A DNA stretch of 64,000 bases from Pseudomaricurvus sp. HS19 (GCF_009857815.1 NZ_WVVW01000008.1:47609-111608); one strand, 5' to 3'. Shown: positions 42,947 to 52,603, counted from the stretch's first letter. Program-made: numbers and translations. The notes: generated from the sequence alone by a model not told the origin.

Positions 42947-44125
42947 TCAGCTGGATGGCTGGGCGCCCTGGTCGGCTACCGCGGCATTACCGGTCTCCTT
43001 GCTGAGCGGCTGGCTGATCTCCATCACCTCGTTCCAGCCATCTTCAATAACGCGCCGGACTTTCGCCTTGCGGAGGTTGCCGGTGTAGAGCTTGGAGAGC
43101 ACCTGTGGCGTCGGATAGATGGATTTATCCGAAGTGATCTCCTTGTCGATCAGGGGGATGGAGTCCAGTACCGGGTTGGGGTACCAGATGTAGTTGGTGT
43201 TGGCTGCGGCGACGTCGGGACGCAGCAGAAAATCGATAAACTCATGGGCCTCGTCTACGTTGCGGGCCAGCTCCGGGATAGCCAGCATATCCACCCACAT
43301 TTGCGCCCCTTCACGGGGGATGGCGTAGGCCAGCTCAACACCCTCGGCGGCTTCGGCCATGGCCTGGTAGATGTCACCGCTGTAGCCGATCACCACACAC
43401 AGGTCACCCTGGGCGAGGCGCTCGTTGTAGTCGCTGGCGTTAATGGAAATGTACGGGGCTATCTTTTTCAGCAGCTTTTCACTGGCGTCCTGATAGTCCT
43501 GTGTCCGGGGGGAGTTGGGGTTGCGGCCGAGATAGTTGACGGCGGCAGCGAACACCTCGTAAGGGGCGTCAATCACCGACACGCCGCAGGCGGAAAGCTT
43601 GGCGACATTGGCGGGATTGAAGACCAGGCTCCAGGAGTCAGTGGGGGCATCGGCACCGAGGACTTCCCTGACCTTGTTGATGTTATAGCCAATACCGGTG
43701 GTGCCCCACATATAGGGAATCCCGTGGGCATTCTGTATATCCAGCTCTGAAACCTGTTTCATCAGTTTTGGGTCAAGCTTGGGGTAGTTTTTCAGCCTCG
43801 CAGTATCCAGCCGCTGGAAATAGCCTTTCTTCAGCTGCTTGCCCATAAAGTCGATGCTGGGTACCACCAGGTCATAGCCCTGTCCGCCCTTGAGGATAAT
43901 CTGCTCGACTTCCAGGTTGCTGTCGTAGGTGTCGTAAACCACCTTGATGCCGGTCTCTGCCTCGAAGCGCACCAGCAGTTCTGCATCGATATAGTCACTC
44001 CAGTTGTAGATTCTCAGCTCCCGCTGCTCCGTTGCCGAGGAGGATCCGCTGCAGAGCAGGCAGCTGATGGCCAGCAGGGCGGAGGGCCAGTAGGTGGGGA
44101 TTCGTGCAGCGAAATTCTTGAACAT
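42947..44125 (-). CDS. Polyamine ABC transporter substrate-binding protein (PotF-like)
   Basis: A 392-aa periplasmic protein. The signal region is LLAISCLLCSGSSSATEQ; the mature start LRIYNWSDYIDAELLVRFEAETGIKVVYDTYDSNLEVEQIILKGGQGYDLVVPS is characteristic of PotF/PotD. Later blocks include NAHGIPYMWGTTGIGYN, SINASDYNERLAQGDLCVVIGYSGD and YAIPREGAQMWVDMLAIP. It binds putrescine/spermidine in the periplasm. No ATPase or permease gene is nearby, so it is an orphan, either serving a transporter coded elsewhere or a sensor. The last about 15 residues are a non-conserved tail (GNAAVADQGAQPSS). Confidence 0.9.
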   Translation of the reverse strand: MFKNFAARIPTYWPSALLAISCLLCSGSSSATEQRELRIYNWSDYIDAELLVRFEAETGIKVVYDTYDSNLEVEQIILKGGQGYDLVVPSIDFMGKQLKKGYFQRLDTARLKNYPKLDPKLMKQVSELDIQNAHGIPYMWGTTGIGYNINKVREVLGADAPTDSWSLVFNPANVAKLSACGVSVIDAPYEVFAAAVNYLGRNPNSPRTQDYQDASEKLLKKIAPYISINASDYNERLAQGDLCVVIGYSGDIYQAMAEAAEGVELAYAIPREGAQMWVDMLAIPELARNVDEAHEFIDFLLRPDVAAANTNYIWYPNPVLDSIPLIDKEITSDKSIYPTPQVLSKLYTGNLRKAKVRRVIEDGWNEVMEISQPLSKETGNAAVADQGAQPSS

Positions 44126-44556
44126 CTTGGTGCGCCTAAAACAGTTATATGGACTGTGTTGTTTTATGCAAAATATGTGCGAGGAGGTGGGTTCTCAGAG
44201 AAACCGGCACGGAAACGGGACAAAATGCTTGCAGACAGGAGTAGGCAGAGGATATTTCTGCTGATGTGACCGGCTTTGCAGGCAAGGGTGGGAGTCGTGG
44301 TCGTGCAGGGTGCCGGCTCGGTAAAGTATTTGCCCCCTATTGGGGCGTGGGCAGTACCCGTCTTTCATGAGGGTTTGCCTGCCAGTGGCCGGAGGGCTAT
44401 TCTTTTATCCCCTCAATGCCCCGGGTCGGACGGGGAACGTCGGCAAGGCATTGGGGCAAGGATTAACAGACAGACTAAGGAGTGTCTGCAGGTGGTTATC
44501 AAGGAAAACTCCAGCAGGGAAAAAGCCGGCATGGCGTTGTACGGGAGTCGGACAGC
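44126..44556. other. Intergenic region, no gene called
   Basis: This 430-bp spacer lies between the divergent PotF-like and OafA-like genes. It contains an ACAGT-n7-ACTGT inverted repeat about 20 bp before the PotF-like start, a possible operator. Short frames on the plus strand (e.g. from 44276) show no family likeness and are not called. Confidence 0.5.
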
Positions 44557-46497
44557 GTGAAGCATCGTCAGGATATTGATGGTTTACGGGCGCTGGCGAT
44601 TCTGCCGGTTATGGCCTTCCACGCCGGTTTTCCCTGGATCAGTGGTGGCTACCTCGGTGTGGATGTCTTTTTTGTCATCAGCGGCTTCCTCATCACCCGT
44701 ATCATCCTGGAAGAAGTGGAAGCGAAGCGCTTTTCCGTGGTGAAGTTCTACGAGCGGCGGGCGCGCCGCATACTGCCGGCGCTGGCTATTGTGGTGCTGG
44801 TTACGTCACTATTGCTGCCCCTGTTTGCCGGCCTCTCGCCCGGCATCCTGCAGGACTACGGGGCGAGCCTGCTCAGCGTTACCTTCTTCGTCTCCAACAT
44901 CTACTTTTTCACCCACTCCGGTTATTTCGGCAACGTCTCCGAGTTGTCACCGCTGTTGCACACCTGGAGCCTGGCGGTCGAGGAGCAGTTCTACCTGATT
45001 TTCCCCTGGGTGGCGCTGCTGGCGATGCGCTTTGGCCGGCGGGTGTTTTTTGCCGTATTGCTGGTGGGTACAGCAGTCAGCCTGATGATCGCCGAGTGGG
45101 GCTGGCGAAATTCGCCCATTGGCAACTTCTACCTGATTCCGCCGCGGGCCTGGGAGCCATTGCTCGGCGCCGTGGCGGCCTTTCTGGTGATGAGCAACAG
45201 CCGGCTTGTGCAGATCGGCCCGCGTGCACAGTCGCTGCTGGCGGGGCTTGGGCTGGTTGTGGTGGTGGTGAGTTATTTCACCTTCCAGCCCACCACCCCG
45301 CACCCCAGCCTGCTGACGGTGGTGCCGGTGACGGGCGCGGTACTGGTGGTGCTGTTTGGCGGTCAGGCGGGCTGGGCCTGTCGCCTGTTGTCCTCCCGGC
45401 CACTGGTGCACATCGGTCTTATCAGCTACAGCCTCTACCTCTGGCACCAGCCGGTGTTTGCCCTGCCCAAGCTGGCCTGGGGCAGCCACTTGCCCCTCTC
45501 TGCCACGCTGGCGATGCTGCTGGTGACCTACCTGTTGTCACTCTGGTCTTTCCGCTACGTGGAATCACCGTTCCGCGATCGCCAGCGCTTTTCCCGCCGT
45601 GCCGTGTTCGGCTATTCCGCCGCTACCATGGCCTCCATGACGGTGGTGGCACTGGTGGCCATGGTTAACCTGGAGTTGCAGCGCCCCTTCTTCCCGCAGG
45701 ATATGCAACGCTATGAAACCCTGCTGGAGGCGGAAAATTCGCACCAGCACCAGCCCATTTACCAGCAAGGGTGCAAATTCTGGAACTACGAGTTGTCAGC
45801 GCAGTTTCGCCAGCGTTTCAGCGAGTGTGAGGCAGAATACGGCAAGGCGCTGGTGGTGCTGGGAGGCAGTCACGGTATTGATCTCTATAACGCGGTTGCC
45901 CCGGATTCCCGCAACCCCTTTGTGGTGGGTTTGTCCCGCGGCTACTGCCGGGCGCACGAGCCGTTACAGGCGGAGCAGTTCCCGGCCAAATGTTTCTATG
46001 ACGATTTCCTGGTCTTCGCTAAGGAGCACCGCGAGTCTATTGGGCGGGTACTCTATACCCAGACCCCGGACCGCCTGTTCCGTCGCCAGATGTGGCTGGC
46101 GCAGGAGAGCGACCTCTCTCTCAGGCATGTGGATCAGGTGGTGGATTATCTGGCGCGACTGCACCGTGAGGCGCAGGTGCCAGTGACCATGATCGGCATG
46201 CTGCCACCGATGACGGTGTCGCCGATCCATCTCAACTTCCGCGCTGACCTCGAGAGCCAGCTGGCCCAAAGCATCGACCCGCAGACGTTAAAGATGACCG
46301 CCTATCTGGATCACACCTTCAGCGAACGGTTAGCGCCACACGATATCGATTACCTGCCCAAGTTGCAGGGCTTCGAGCTGCGTTATCCGCAGGACCTGAT
46401 GAGTAATGGCAGTCTGACCTACTCCGACAGCCGCCACCTCAGCAGCGAGGGCGAGCGCCTGTTTGGCGGGCGGCTGGTGAAGTTCCTGTTTCCCTGA
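44557..46497 (+). CDS. OafA/YrhL-type acyltransferase-3 with C-terminal SGNH domain
   Basis: A 646-aa membrane enzyme. The N-terminus KHRQDIDGLRALAILPVMAFHAGFPWISGGYLGVDVFFVISGFLIT is the acyltransferase-3 signature, with its His. About ten helices follow, with RRARRILPAL and LLHTWSLAVEEQFYLIFP. From about residue 400 the periplasmic SGNH domain starts: VVLGGSHGIDLY (Ser block, G-G-S-H) and SDSRHLSSEGERLFGG (D-x-x-H). Such proteins O-acetylate lipopolysaccharide, peptidoglycan or exopolysaccharide. The GTG is chosen because GGGAG lies about 9 bp upstream and the protein then starts just before the family block. The target glycan is unknown. Confidence 0.87.
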   Translation: MKHRQDIDGLRALAILPVMAFHAGFPWISGGYLGVDVFFVISGFLITRIILEEVEAKRFSVVKFYERRARRILPALAIVVLVTSLLLPLFAGLSPGILQDYGASLLSVTFFVSNIYFFTHSGYFGNVSELSPLLHTWSLAVEEQFYLIFPWVALLAMRFGRRVFFAVLLVGTAVSLMIAEWGWRNSPIGNFYLIPPRAWEPLLGAVAAFLVMSNSRLVQIGPRAQSLLAGLGLVVVVVSYFTFQPTTPHPSLLTVVPVTGAVLVVLFGGQAGWACRLLSSRPLVHIGLISYSLYLWHQPVFALPKLAWGSHLPLSATLAMLLVTYLLSLWSFRYVESPFRDRQRFSRRAVFGYSAATMASMTVVALVAMVNLELQRPFFPQDMQRYETLLEAENSHQHQPIYQQGCKFWNYELSAQFRQRFSECEAEYGKALVVLGGSHGIDLYNAVAPDSRNPFVVGLSRGYCRAHEPLQAEQFPAKCFYDDFLVFAKEHRESIGRVLYTQTPDRLFRRQMWLAQESDLSLRHVDQVVDYLARLHREAQVPVTMIGMLPPMTVSPIHLNFRADLESQLAQSIDPQTLKMTAYLDHTFSERLAPHDIDYLPKLQGFELRYPQDLMSNGSLTYSDSRHLSSEGERLFGGRLVKFLFP

Positions 46498-46499
46498 GG

Positions 46500-46523
46500 C
46501 TCCCCCGCTGCTCAGCGGGGGAG
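46500..46523. terminator. Bidirectional hairpin between OafA-like and TonB receptor genes
   Basis: A perfect 11-bp stem (CTCCCCCGCTG and its complement) with a 2-nt loop occupies the 34-bp gap between two convergent genes. The lack of T runs makes termination efficiency uncertain. Confidence 0.7.
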
Positions 46524-46531
46524 GCAAAGGA

Positions 46532-48670
46532 TCAGAAGTCGAGAGCGACGCCGATACCGATCTGGCGGCCCTGGGTGGCAACGCTGGAATCCCCCCGTAC
46601 ATTCGGTACGCGATAGACGCTGTTGTCCGAGTCGGTGAGGTTGGTGCCCCACAGGGAGTAGGTCAGGCGCCCGGAGGGATCGGTCCAGGAGATCCGAGCG
46701 GCCACAGTCTCGTAGGATGGTTCCTTGGTGTAGTCACCCACCTGCCAATAAAAGCCTGGGCTGAAAAAGGCGCTGACGTTACTCGACAGTTCGCCATCAA
46801 ACAGCGGCATGACGTGGGTGAAGCCGAGGTTGGCTGTCCACTCTGGTGTGCGGGGAATACGGCTGCCGGAGGCGTCGTAAGGCGCGACCACCTGTGCCAC
46901 TACCGGTCCGGTCGCGCCGGATATGGGCTGGGTCACCTGCGCATTTTCAAACTCCTTGAACTCGGCCGTCTCGGCCCAGTTAACGCCGAAGTTGAACGAA
47001 AGGGAGTCGGTAATCGGGCCGTCGGCGGTAAGTTCCAGGCCGCGCATTTCGGCTGACGCGGCGTTGGTAAGGGAGAGCACCACCACATTGTTGACGGTGG
47101 CAAAGGACGATACCTGGATATCGTCGTATTCATAGGCGTAGGCCGCCGCGGTCAAGGTAATGCCCCGAACCCGGGTCTTGGCACCGATCTCCAGCGCGTC
47201 CACCTCTTCCGGATCCACCGGAATGCCGAGACTGCTGTAAGCGTCGTAAACACCACTCTTGAAGCCGTTGCTCAATGACAGATAGACGTTGCTGTCGTCG
47301 CTGAGGTCGTAGCGCACCACGCCGCGGTAAGTTGGGCTGGTCCAGGTCTCTTTGTCTTTCAGGTTAACGGAGTTATTGAGCAGTGTGCGGTAGCGGAACT
47401 CCTTGGTCTCCGAGGTATAACGGGCGCCGAGGGTGAAGTGCAGTTTGTCCGTAGTGTCCCAGGTGACCTCACCAAAGCCGGCGTAGGAGCTGGTGTCCAC
47501 CTGACTGGTAAAGCTGGAGACTTTGGTGCCATCCGGCGCGTCGCCGGAGAACACGGTCCAGTGGGGGTTGCCTGCTTCGGAATCGTAGTAATAGAGGCCA
47601 GCCAGCCAATTGATGGAGCCAGTGGCGCCGGAGAAGTTGAACTCCTGGCTGAGGTTCTCCTGGTATTGGGTCAGGTTGAGGGCAAAGCCCGGGGCGCTGG
47701 AGCGATCCACATCTGCCTGGTACTCCAGGTCCATATCCCGGTAAGCCGTAATGGAGCGGACGGTGACAGCGTCGCTGTTCCAGGTGGCGTCAAGGCTGAC
47801 ACTCTTGCCCTCAAGATCCTGTTTGGGTTGGGTCGATCCCGCGTATTTGAATGGCTGGCTGGGAATGGCTCCAGGGATGGGGTCGGAGCCCTTGGGAGGC
47901 CAGACGGTGGCGATGGTGTCGTTCTTCGCCTTCATGGTATCGGCGGCCAGCGTCATCTCCAGGTTGTCCGTCGCCTGAAACAGCAACTTGCCGCGAATCA
48001 GGTGATTGTCAGGATCGCCATATTCTCTGCCCTCGTTGGGGCCAATACCATCAATGTAACCGTCGCTGCTGCGATAGGTCCCGCTCAGGGAGGCGGCTAC
48101 TTTTTCGCTCAGGGGGCCGGTGACAAACAGGCTGGTTTTCCACTCGTTGTAATCAAAACCGTAATCCACGCTGGCGTTGGCCTGGGGCTCGAAAGCCGGT
48201 TTGCGGGTAACAATGCGAATCGCACCGCCGGTCGCGTTGCGTCCAAACAGGGTTCCCTGTGGGCCCTTGAGAACTTCCACCCTTTCAATATCGGCGAGGT
48301 CAAACAGTCCGGCCATCGGCGCGCCGAGGTAGACATCATCGAGATAGATAGAGACGTTGCTCTCGTCGCCGGGGGAGGTGCCCTGTGACGAGACGCCGCG
48401 AATCACCGGCACAAAACCGAGGCCGTTGTTGACGGTGGTCAGGCCCGGAACGATTTGTTGCAGGTCGCCGGTGGAGCCGATACCGGCATCGGACAGCTCG
48501 GCAGCGGTTACAGCGGTGATGGACATGGGTACATCCAGTAGGCGCTCGGTGCGCTTCTGGGCGGTAACCAGAACTTCTTCGATAACCGGTGTACTGGTGG
48601 GTTGGGCCAGGACGTTGCTGCTGGCAAGAATGGCAATGGTGGTGGCTAACACGGATTTGGTGGTTTTCAT
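46532..48670 (-). CDS. TonB-dependent outer-membrane receptor
   Basis: A 712-aa protein. Signal MKTTKSVLATTIAILASSNVLA, a TonB-box-like IEEVLVTAQKR, then the plug (VPMSITAVTAAELSDAGIGSTGDLQQIVPGLTTVNNGLGFVPVIRGVSSQG... GAPMAGLFDLADIERVEVLKGPQGTLFGRNATGGAIRIVTRKP). A beta-barrel ends GIGVALDF with the C-terminal Phe used for outer-membrane insertion. The VTAQKR/'LFGRNATGGAI' style is that of marine receptors for complex organic ligands rather than classic siderophores. No transporter partner is adjacent, and the ligand is unknown. Confidence 0.93.
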   Translation of the reverse strand: MKTTKSVLATTIAILASSNVLAQPTSTPVIEEVLVTAQKRTERLLDVPMSITAVTAAELSDAGIGSTGDLQQIVPGLTTVNNGLGFVPVIRGVSSQGTSPGDESNVSIYLDDVYLGAPMAGLFDLADIERVEVLKGPQGTLFGRNATGGAIRIVTRKPAFEPQANASVDYGFDYNEWKTSLFVTGPLSEKVAASLSGTYRSSDGYIDGIGPNEGREYGDPDNHLIRGKLLFQATDNLEMTLAADTMKAKNDTIATVWPPKGSDPIPGAIPSQPFKYAGSTQPKQDLEGKSVSLDATWNSDAVTVRSITAYRDMDLEYQADVDRSSAPGFALNLTQYQENLSQEFNFSGATGSINWLAGLYYYDSEAGNPHWTVFSGDAPDGTKVSSFTSQVDTSSYAGFGEVTWDTTDKLHFTLGARYTSETKEFRYRTLLNNSVNLKDKETWTSPTYRGVVRYDLSDDSNVYLSLSNGFKSGVYDAYSSLGIPVDPEEVDALEIGAKTRVRGITLTAAAYAYEYDDIQVSSFATVNNVVVLSLTNAASAEMRGLELTADGPITDSLSFNFGVNWAETAEFKEFENAQVTQPISGATGPVVAQVVAPYDASGSRIPRTPEWTANLGFTHVMPLFDGELSSNVSAFFSPGFYWQVGDYTKEPSYETVAARISWTDPSGRLTYSLWGTNLTDSDNSVYRVPNVRGDSSVATQGRQIGIGVALDF

Positions 48671-48710
48671 ATCAATCCCTGAACTCTGTTTTTGTTATGT
48701 AAGTTCTTTT

Positions 48711-48747
48711 GGATAATGAGATCACCTGTTGGCAAGGTGAATTATCC
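48711..48747. promoter_or_regulatory. Nested inverted repeats upstream of the TonB receptor
   Basis: Outer arms GGATAAT/ATTATCC and inner arms TCACCT/AGGTGA lie 41-77 bp upstream of the receptor start. They may be an operator or a leader hairpin. GATAATGAG recalls half a Fur box, but the match is too poor to claim iron control. Confidence 0.45.
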
Positions 48748-49000
48748 ATGGCAACACAGACGCGCACAGTGTGATTATTTTTAATGAGCCGTGCGTGAAC
48801 TTTATCTTCGGTGCAAATGAAAAGCCTGTCAAAACCGTGGCGCACGCACGAAGGTGCCAATGACGGCAGTGGTTACCGCTACTGTTCCGGAATAAATATG
48901 AAAGGACTCAAGGAGTTAAGCCGCCACCACAGCCAGTGATCTGCGGTGGCGGAAAAAATGCGTGCGGGTAAAGAAGGGTAAAAGTCGCGTACTGCTGTAA
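48748..49000. other. Intergenic region between operon end and TonB receptor leader
   Basis: No gene is called. It must hold the receptor promoter. A GCCGCCACC...GGTGGCGG pair (48919-48953, in the context CGCCACCACAGCC and GCGGTGGCGG) forms a hairpin that could terminate the upstream five-gene operon. Confidence 0.5.
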
Positions 49001-49885
49001 TTAATCCGCCAGTCGCGCCACGTCCACAGAGACGTTGAGGGTGGGTGTTTGGCCACCGCCAAAGATCACACCTTTCAGCGGCGTGACGTCAAAGAAGTCA
49101 CGGCCCCAGGCGGTGATGATGTGCTGCTCGCCGGCAAGGCACTCATTGGTGGGGTCAAATTCAAACCAGCCTTCGGTGGGTGAGTAGACCGAAATCCACG
49201 CATGGGTGGCGTCAGTACCTACCAGCTTCTCCTTGCCCGGTGGCGGCAGCGTCTCGATATAACCGGAGACATATTTGGCCGCAAATCCCAGCGAGCGCAG
49301 GCAGCCAATCTGTAAATGGGCAAAGTCCTGGCATACACCTTTGCGGCTCTCCAGCACTTCGTGCAGGGGCGTGGCGATGGTGGTGGACTGGGGTTCGTAG
49401 CTGAACTCCTTGAAGATGCGACGGGTGAGGTCCATCACCGCAGACAGCAGCGGACGATCGTCGGCAAAGGAGGGGGCGGCGAACTCCTGCAGTTCACTGC
49501 TGGCGCGAATCATGGGTGATTCCAGCTGATATTCACGGGCCTGCAGGGTTTCAAAATCCTTGGCCTTTTTCATCAGCTCCCGGGCCTGGGCACAGGTGAT
49601 GCCGAAATCGAGGTTGAGATTGGAGCGCTGCGGGCCGGTGTTTACTTCACTGGTGGCAGAAATGATCAGCTTTTTGTGCGGGCGCTGAATCTCAAAGTGA
49701 AACGCCATGTTGCCGAAGTAGTCCTGGCGACGGGTGGCGTAGGCGCTCATGGGCTGTACGTCGACATCGCTTTTCAGGCACTTCTGCCGCAGGGTGGTGC
49801 GGGGGATCATGTGCGCCAGGTTGTAGCAATGGCTGACGCGATCGCTGTAGCGGTACTCGGTAATGTGCTTGATGCGGTAGCGCAC
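49001..49885 (-). CDS. Transglutaminase-like protease (COG1305), small paralogue
   Basis: A 294-aa protein: MRYRIKHITEYRYSDRVSHCYNLAHMIPRTT is the Bact_transglu_N domain. The papain-like core has the catalytic Cys in SRKGVCQDFAHLQIGCLRSLG, His in GTDATHAWISVY and Asp in GWFEFDPTNE, so the triad is intact. It starts with GTG directly after the stop of the ATP-grasp-alpha-E gene (TAA-GTG), so it is translationally coupled. In this gene neighbourhood it is predicted to be the amide- or peptide-cleaving partner of the ligases. No signal peptide, so it is cytoplasmic. Confidence 0.9.
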   Translation of the reverse strand: MRYRIKHITEYRYSDRVSHCYNLAHMIPRTTLRQKCLKSDVDVQPMSAYATRRQDYFGNMAFHFEIQRPHKKLIISATSEVNTGPQRSNLNLDFGITCAQARELMKKAKDFETLQAREYQLESPMIRASSELQEFAAPSFADDRPLLSAVMDLTRRIFKEFSYEPQSTTIATPLHEVLESRKGVCQDFAHLQIGCLRSLGFAAKYVSGYIETLPPPGKEKLVGTDATHAWISVYSPTEGWFEFDPTNECLAGEQHIITAWGRDFFDVTPLKGVIFGGGQTPTLNVSVDVARLAD

Positions 49886-52453
49886 TTACAGGTTCTCCCA
49901 GGTATTGCTGACCAGTTGCTGCGACACTTCGCGGTGATCGAAATATTTGTCACTGAGCAGGTCGCTGATGGTAGCCAGTGACAGGTGCAGGTTGTCCAGG
50001 GTCTGCAGCAACACCTGGCGTTCGCCGTCGTTGCGGGAACTGAGCTCGGTGAGCAGGGACAGTTTGATCAGCGTTTCGGCGTGCAGGGTGGCGCGCTCTT
50101 CCGGCGGCAGTTCGTGTTTGGTCTCCTGCACCCGCGGCAGCTTGCGAATGTGGGCGCTGAGCTGCTCCAGCTGGTGCAGCAGTGAACGCGGGTTGGAGGT
50201 GTCCATCATCACCAGGTCGAGGGTGGACTGCACACCCATGCGCGCGCGGTAGCGGCGGCGGTAACTGATGAGCGCTTCCACGGAGAGCAGCAGCGACTCC
50301 AGCAGGACGTTCTGGTCCGCTTCCGGGCGTTCCGGCACCACCAGACACTTGATCAGGCTGGTGGTCTGATGGGCGCGTTCCAGGCGGCGGCCGATATCGA
50401 TAAAGCGCCAGCCGAAGTCGCGGATCATACTCTCGTGGGCCAGGCCGGAGAGGGCCATGAGCGCGGTTACCAGCGGGTCGATGGCCTCCTCGGGCGCAGA
50501 GAAAAGGTCGGTGCTGACCAGGTCGTCCAGGCTGCTGAGGGCGTCGCGGATGTCGTTGATCACCCGGGTGGTGTCGGACGACAGCAGTTCCTGCGAGGCG
50601 TCAGCACAGAACAGCATGGCGTTCAGGGTCGAGCGCACGCTGCCACTGAGGGCCACGTCATTGAGGATGCGCAGCAACTCCGGCTCGGGATCGTTGATCA
50701 ATTCTTCGGTGGCATTGATAAAGCCCGGGTGGGTTACCGTGGTCTCCGTCAGGGTCTCCAGCAGCAGGCGCTGGCAGTCCGGGGAGATGGGCTCCTCGCT
50801 GTTGAGCATGACAAACACGGTGCGCAGCAGGCGCAGGGTGGCCTCGGCGCGCTCGGCATAACGTCCCATCCAGAACAGGTTCTCCACCACCCGGCTGGGC
50901 AGGCTGATCAGGTCCGCTTCGCGCACCGGTGCAATCGCCGTATCGACGCCGCCGGCCGCGCCTTCCGCCGCCATGGGCTCGGAGCTGATAATCCAGGTGT
51001 CCTTGCTCTGGGCACCCAGCTGGTTGGAGATAATAAAAGCGTCTTCGGTACCGCCCACCCGGGTCAGGCCGCCGGGCATGATGCTGTAGGAGCCGGAGCC
51101 GGCAACCGCAAAACTGCGCAGGATTGAGGGGCGCGGTATCAGCTCGCCGTTGCTGAAGGTGGGCAGGTAGCCGGCTTCAACAATGGGTTGCCCGACGTAC
51201 TGCATGGGGTCGGCGAGGATGCGGGCTTTCAGCTCCTGCAGCTGTTTGGCTGTGAGGTCGCGCCCGCAGGTGCTGATCTTGCCGTGGCTGCGGTAGATGG
51301 GTTTGATCACCAGCGATGGCAGGTTGGCCAGCACGTATTTCAGGTCTTCCGCGTCGCCGCACCAGTAGGTGGCTACCGATTGCAGCCGCAACTCGCGACC
51401 CAGTAACTCTTTGGCAATGCCGGGCAGGTACTTGAGGAAAATCGGGTTTTCCAGGATGCCGGAGCCCAGCGGATTGGCAATTACCACGCGGCCGGCGCGG
51501 GCCACTTCCAGCAGGTTGGGTACGCCCAGCTGGGAATCGGAGCGCAGCTCTACCGGATCGCAGAACAGGTCGTCCACCCGCCGCAGGATCACATCCACCC
51601 GCGACAATCCGTCCAGGGCTTTCATCCACACATAGCCATTGCGCACCACCAGGTCGCCACTCTGTACCAGGTGGAAGCCCAGGTAGTTGGCAAAATAGGC
51701 GTGCTCGAAATAGGTCTCGTTGTGGGCGCCGGGGGTCAGTACCACCACCCGTGGCTGGTCCTGGTTGGGGGAGAGGGCAATCAGCTTGCTGCGCAGCTGC
51801 TGAAAGAAGCCGGCCAACCGGTGCACCTGGCTGCTGCGGAACAGGCTGGGGAAGACCCGCGACATGACCGTGCGGTTTTCCAGCGCGTAACCGGCGCCAC
51901 TGGGACACTGGGTGCGGTCGGTGAGGGCACACATATTGCCGTCGTCGCCACGAATCAGGTCTACCGCCTGCAGGATCAGCTGGTGCTCACCGGGCACCTG
52001 CAGGCCGTGGCAGGCGCGCAGGAAGCCGCGGTGGGCATAGAGCACCTCCGGGGGAATGACTCCCTGGCGCATCAGGTGGCGCTGGCCATAGATGTCCTTC
52101 AGCAGCAGGTTAAACAGTTCAGAACGCTCCAGCAGGCCACCTTCGATGGTGCCCCACTCCTCGCTGCTGATCAGCGAGGGGACCAGGTCCAGGGCCCAGG
52201 TGTGGCTGGGTGACTGCTGTTCGTCGTAGATGTTATAGGTGGCACCGTCATCCCGCAGGATACGTCGCGCCTTGTTGGCGCGGTCTTCCATAGACAGTGC
52301 GCCCAGGGACTGCAGGCTGCCCAGCAGGTTTTCCCAGAACGGCTTGATGGTGCCGTCCTCTGCAAACACCTCATCCTTGAACCGGGTGCCGGATTCGTAG
52401 TGCAGCGACTCTTCAGTGGCTTCGCTGATGGTGGAGGAGGATTGCGATTGCAT
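49886..52453 (-). CDS. Circularly permuted ATP-grasp fused to alpha-E domain
   Basis: An 855-aa fusion. Residues about 75-500 are a circularly permuted ATP-grasp (COG2308): LVPSLISSEEWGTIEGGLLERSELFNLLLKDIYG, VDLIRGDDGNMCALTDR..., VVVLTPGAHNETYFEHAYFANYLGFHLVQSGDLVVRNGYVWMKALDGLSRVDVILRRVDDLFCDP, and GGLTRVG. Residues about 517-855 are an alpha-E domain (DUF403/COG2307): SLPSRVVENLFWMGRYAERAEATLRLLRTVF. The family is predicted to form amide bonds with ATP; alpha-E is a helical companion of unknown role. The same two modules occur as separate genes at the head of the operon. It is separated from the previous gene by 150 bp with a strong hairpin. Confidence 0.92.
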   Translation of the reverse strand: MQSQSSSTISEATEESLHYESGTRFKDEVFAEDGTIKPFWENLLGSLQSLGALSMEDRANKARRILRDDGATYNIYDEQQSPSHTWALDLVPSLISSEEWGTIEGGLLERSELFNLLLKDIYGQRHLMRQGVIPPEVLYAHRGFLRACHGLQVPGEHQLILQAVDLIRGDDGNMCALTDRTQCPSGAGYALENRTVMSRVFPSLFRSSQVHRLAGFFQQLRSKLIALSPNQDQPRVVVLTPGAHNETYFEHAYFANYLGFHLVQSGDLVVRNGYVWMKALDGLSRVDVILRRVDDLFCDPVELRSDSQLGVPNLLEVARAGRVVIANPLGSGILENPIFLKYLPGIAKELLGRELRLQSVATYWCGDAEDLKYVLANLPSLVIKPIYRSHGKISTCGRDLTAKQLQELKARILADPMQYVGQPIVEAGYLPTFSNGELIPRPSILRSFAVAGSGSYSIMPGGLTRVGGTEDAFIISNQLGAQSKDTWIISSEPMAAEGAAGGVDTAIAPVREADLISLPSRVVENLFWMGRYAERAEATLRLLRTVFVMLNSEEPISPDCQRLLLETLTETTVTHPGFINATEELINDPEPELLRILNDVALSGSVRSTLNAMLFCADASQELLSSDTTRVINDIRDALSSLDDLVSTDLFSAPEEAIDPLVTALMALSGLAHESMIRDFGWRFIDIGRRLERAHQTTSLIKCLVVPERPEADQNVLLESLLLSVEALISYRRRYRARMGVQSTLDLVMMDTSNPRSLLHQLEQLSAHIRKLPRVQETKHELPPEERATLHAETLIKLSLLTELSSRNDGERQVLLQTLDNLHLSLATISDLLSDKYFDHREVSQQLVSNTWENL

Positions 52454-52503
52454 GATCTGGAACTCTGTGAACCTTTAAGGGACCCGCTGCGGACAAGCTA
52501 CAA

Positions 52504-52527
52504 CACCCCGGCCGCTGGGCCGGGGTG
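52504..52527. terminator. GC hairpin inside the ATP-grasp operon
   Basis: A perfect 10-bp stem (CACCCCGGCC/GGCCGGGGTG) with a GCTG loop lies between the DUF2126 and fused ATP-grasp genes. There is no T run. It is likely a partial terminator or mRNA-processing hairpin that splits the five-gene unit into 3+2. Confidence 0.6.
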
Positions 52528-52603
52528 GCGGAAAGGCCGGCTATTATGTCACTGACAGGGGGTCCAGCATAAGTGGGGTGTGAAGTCTGTCACGCCGGAT
52601 TCC

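Noticed and set aside
48711..48747. Fur box ahead of the TonB receptor
   Set aside because: Only GATAATGAG resembles the consensus; the second half does not. It is kept as an unspecified inverted repeat.
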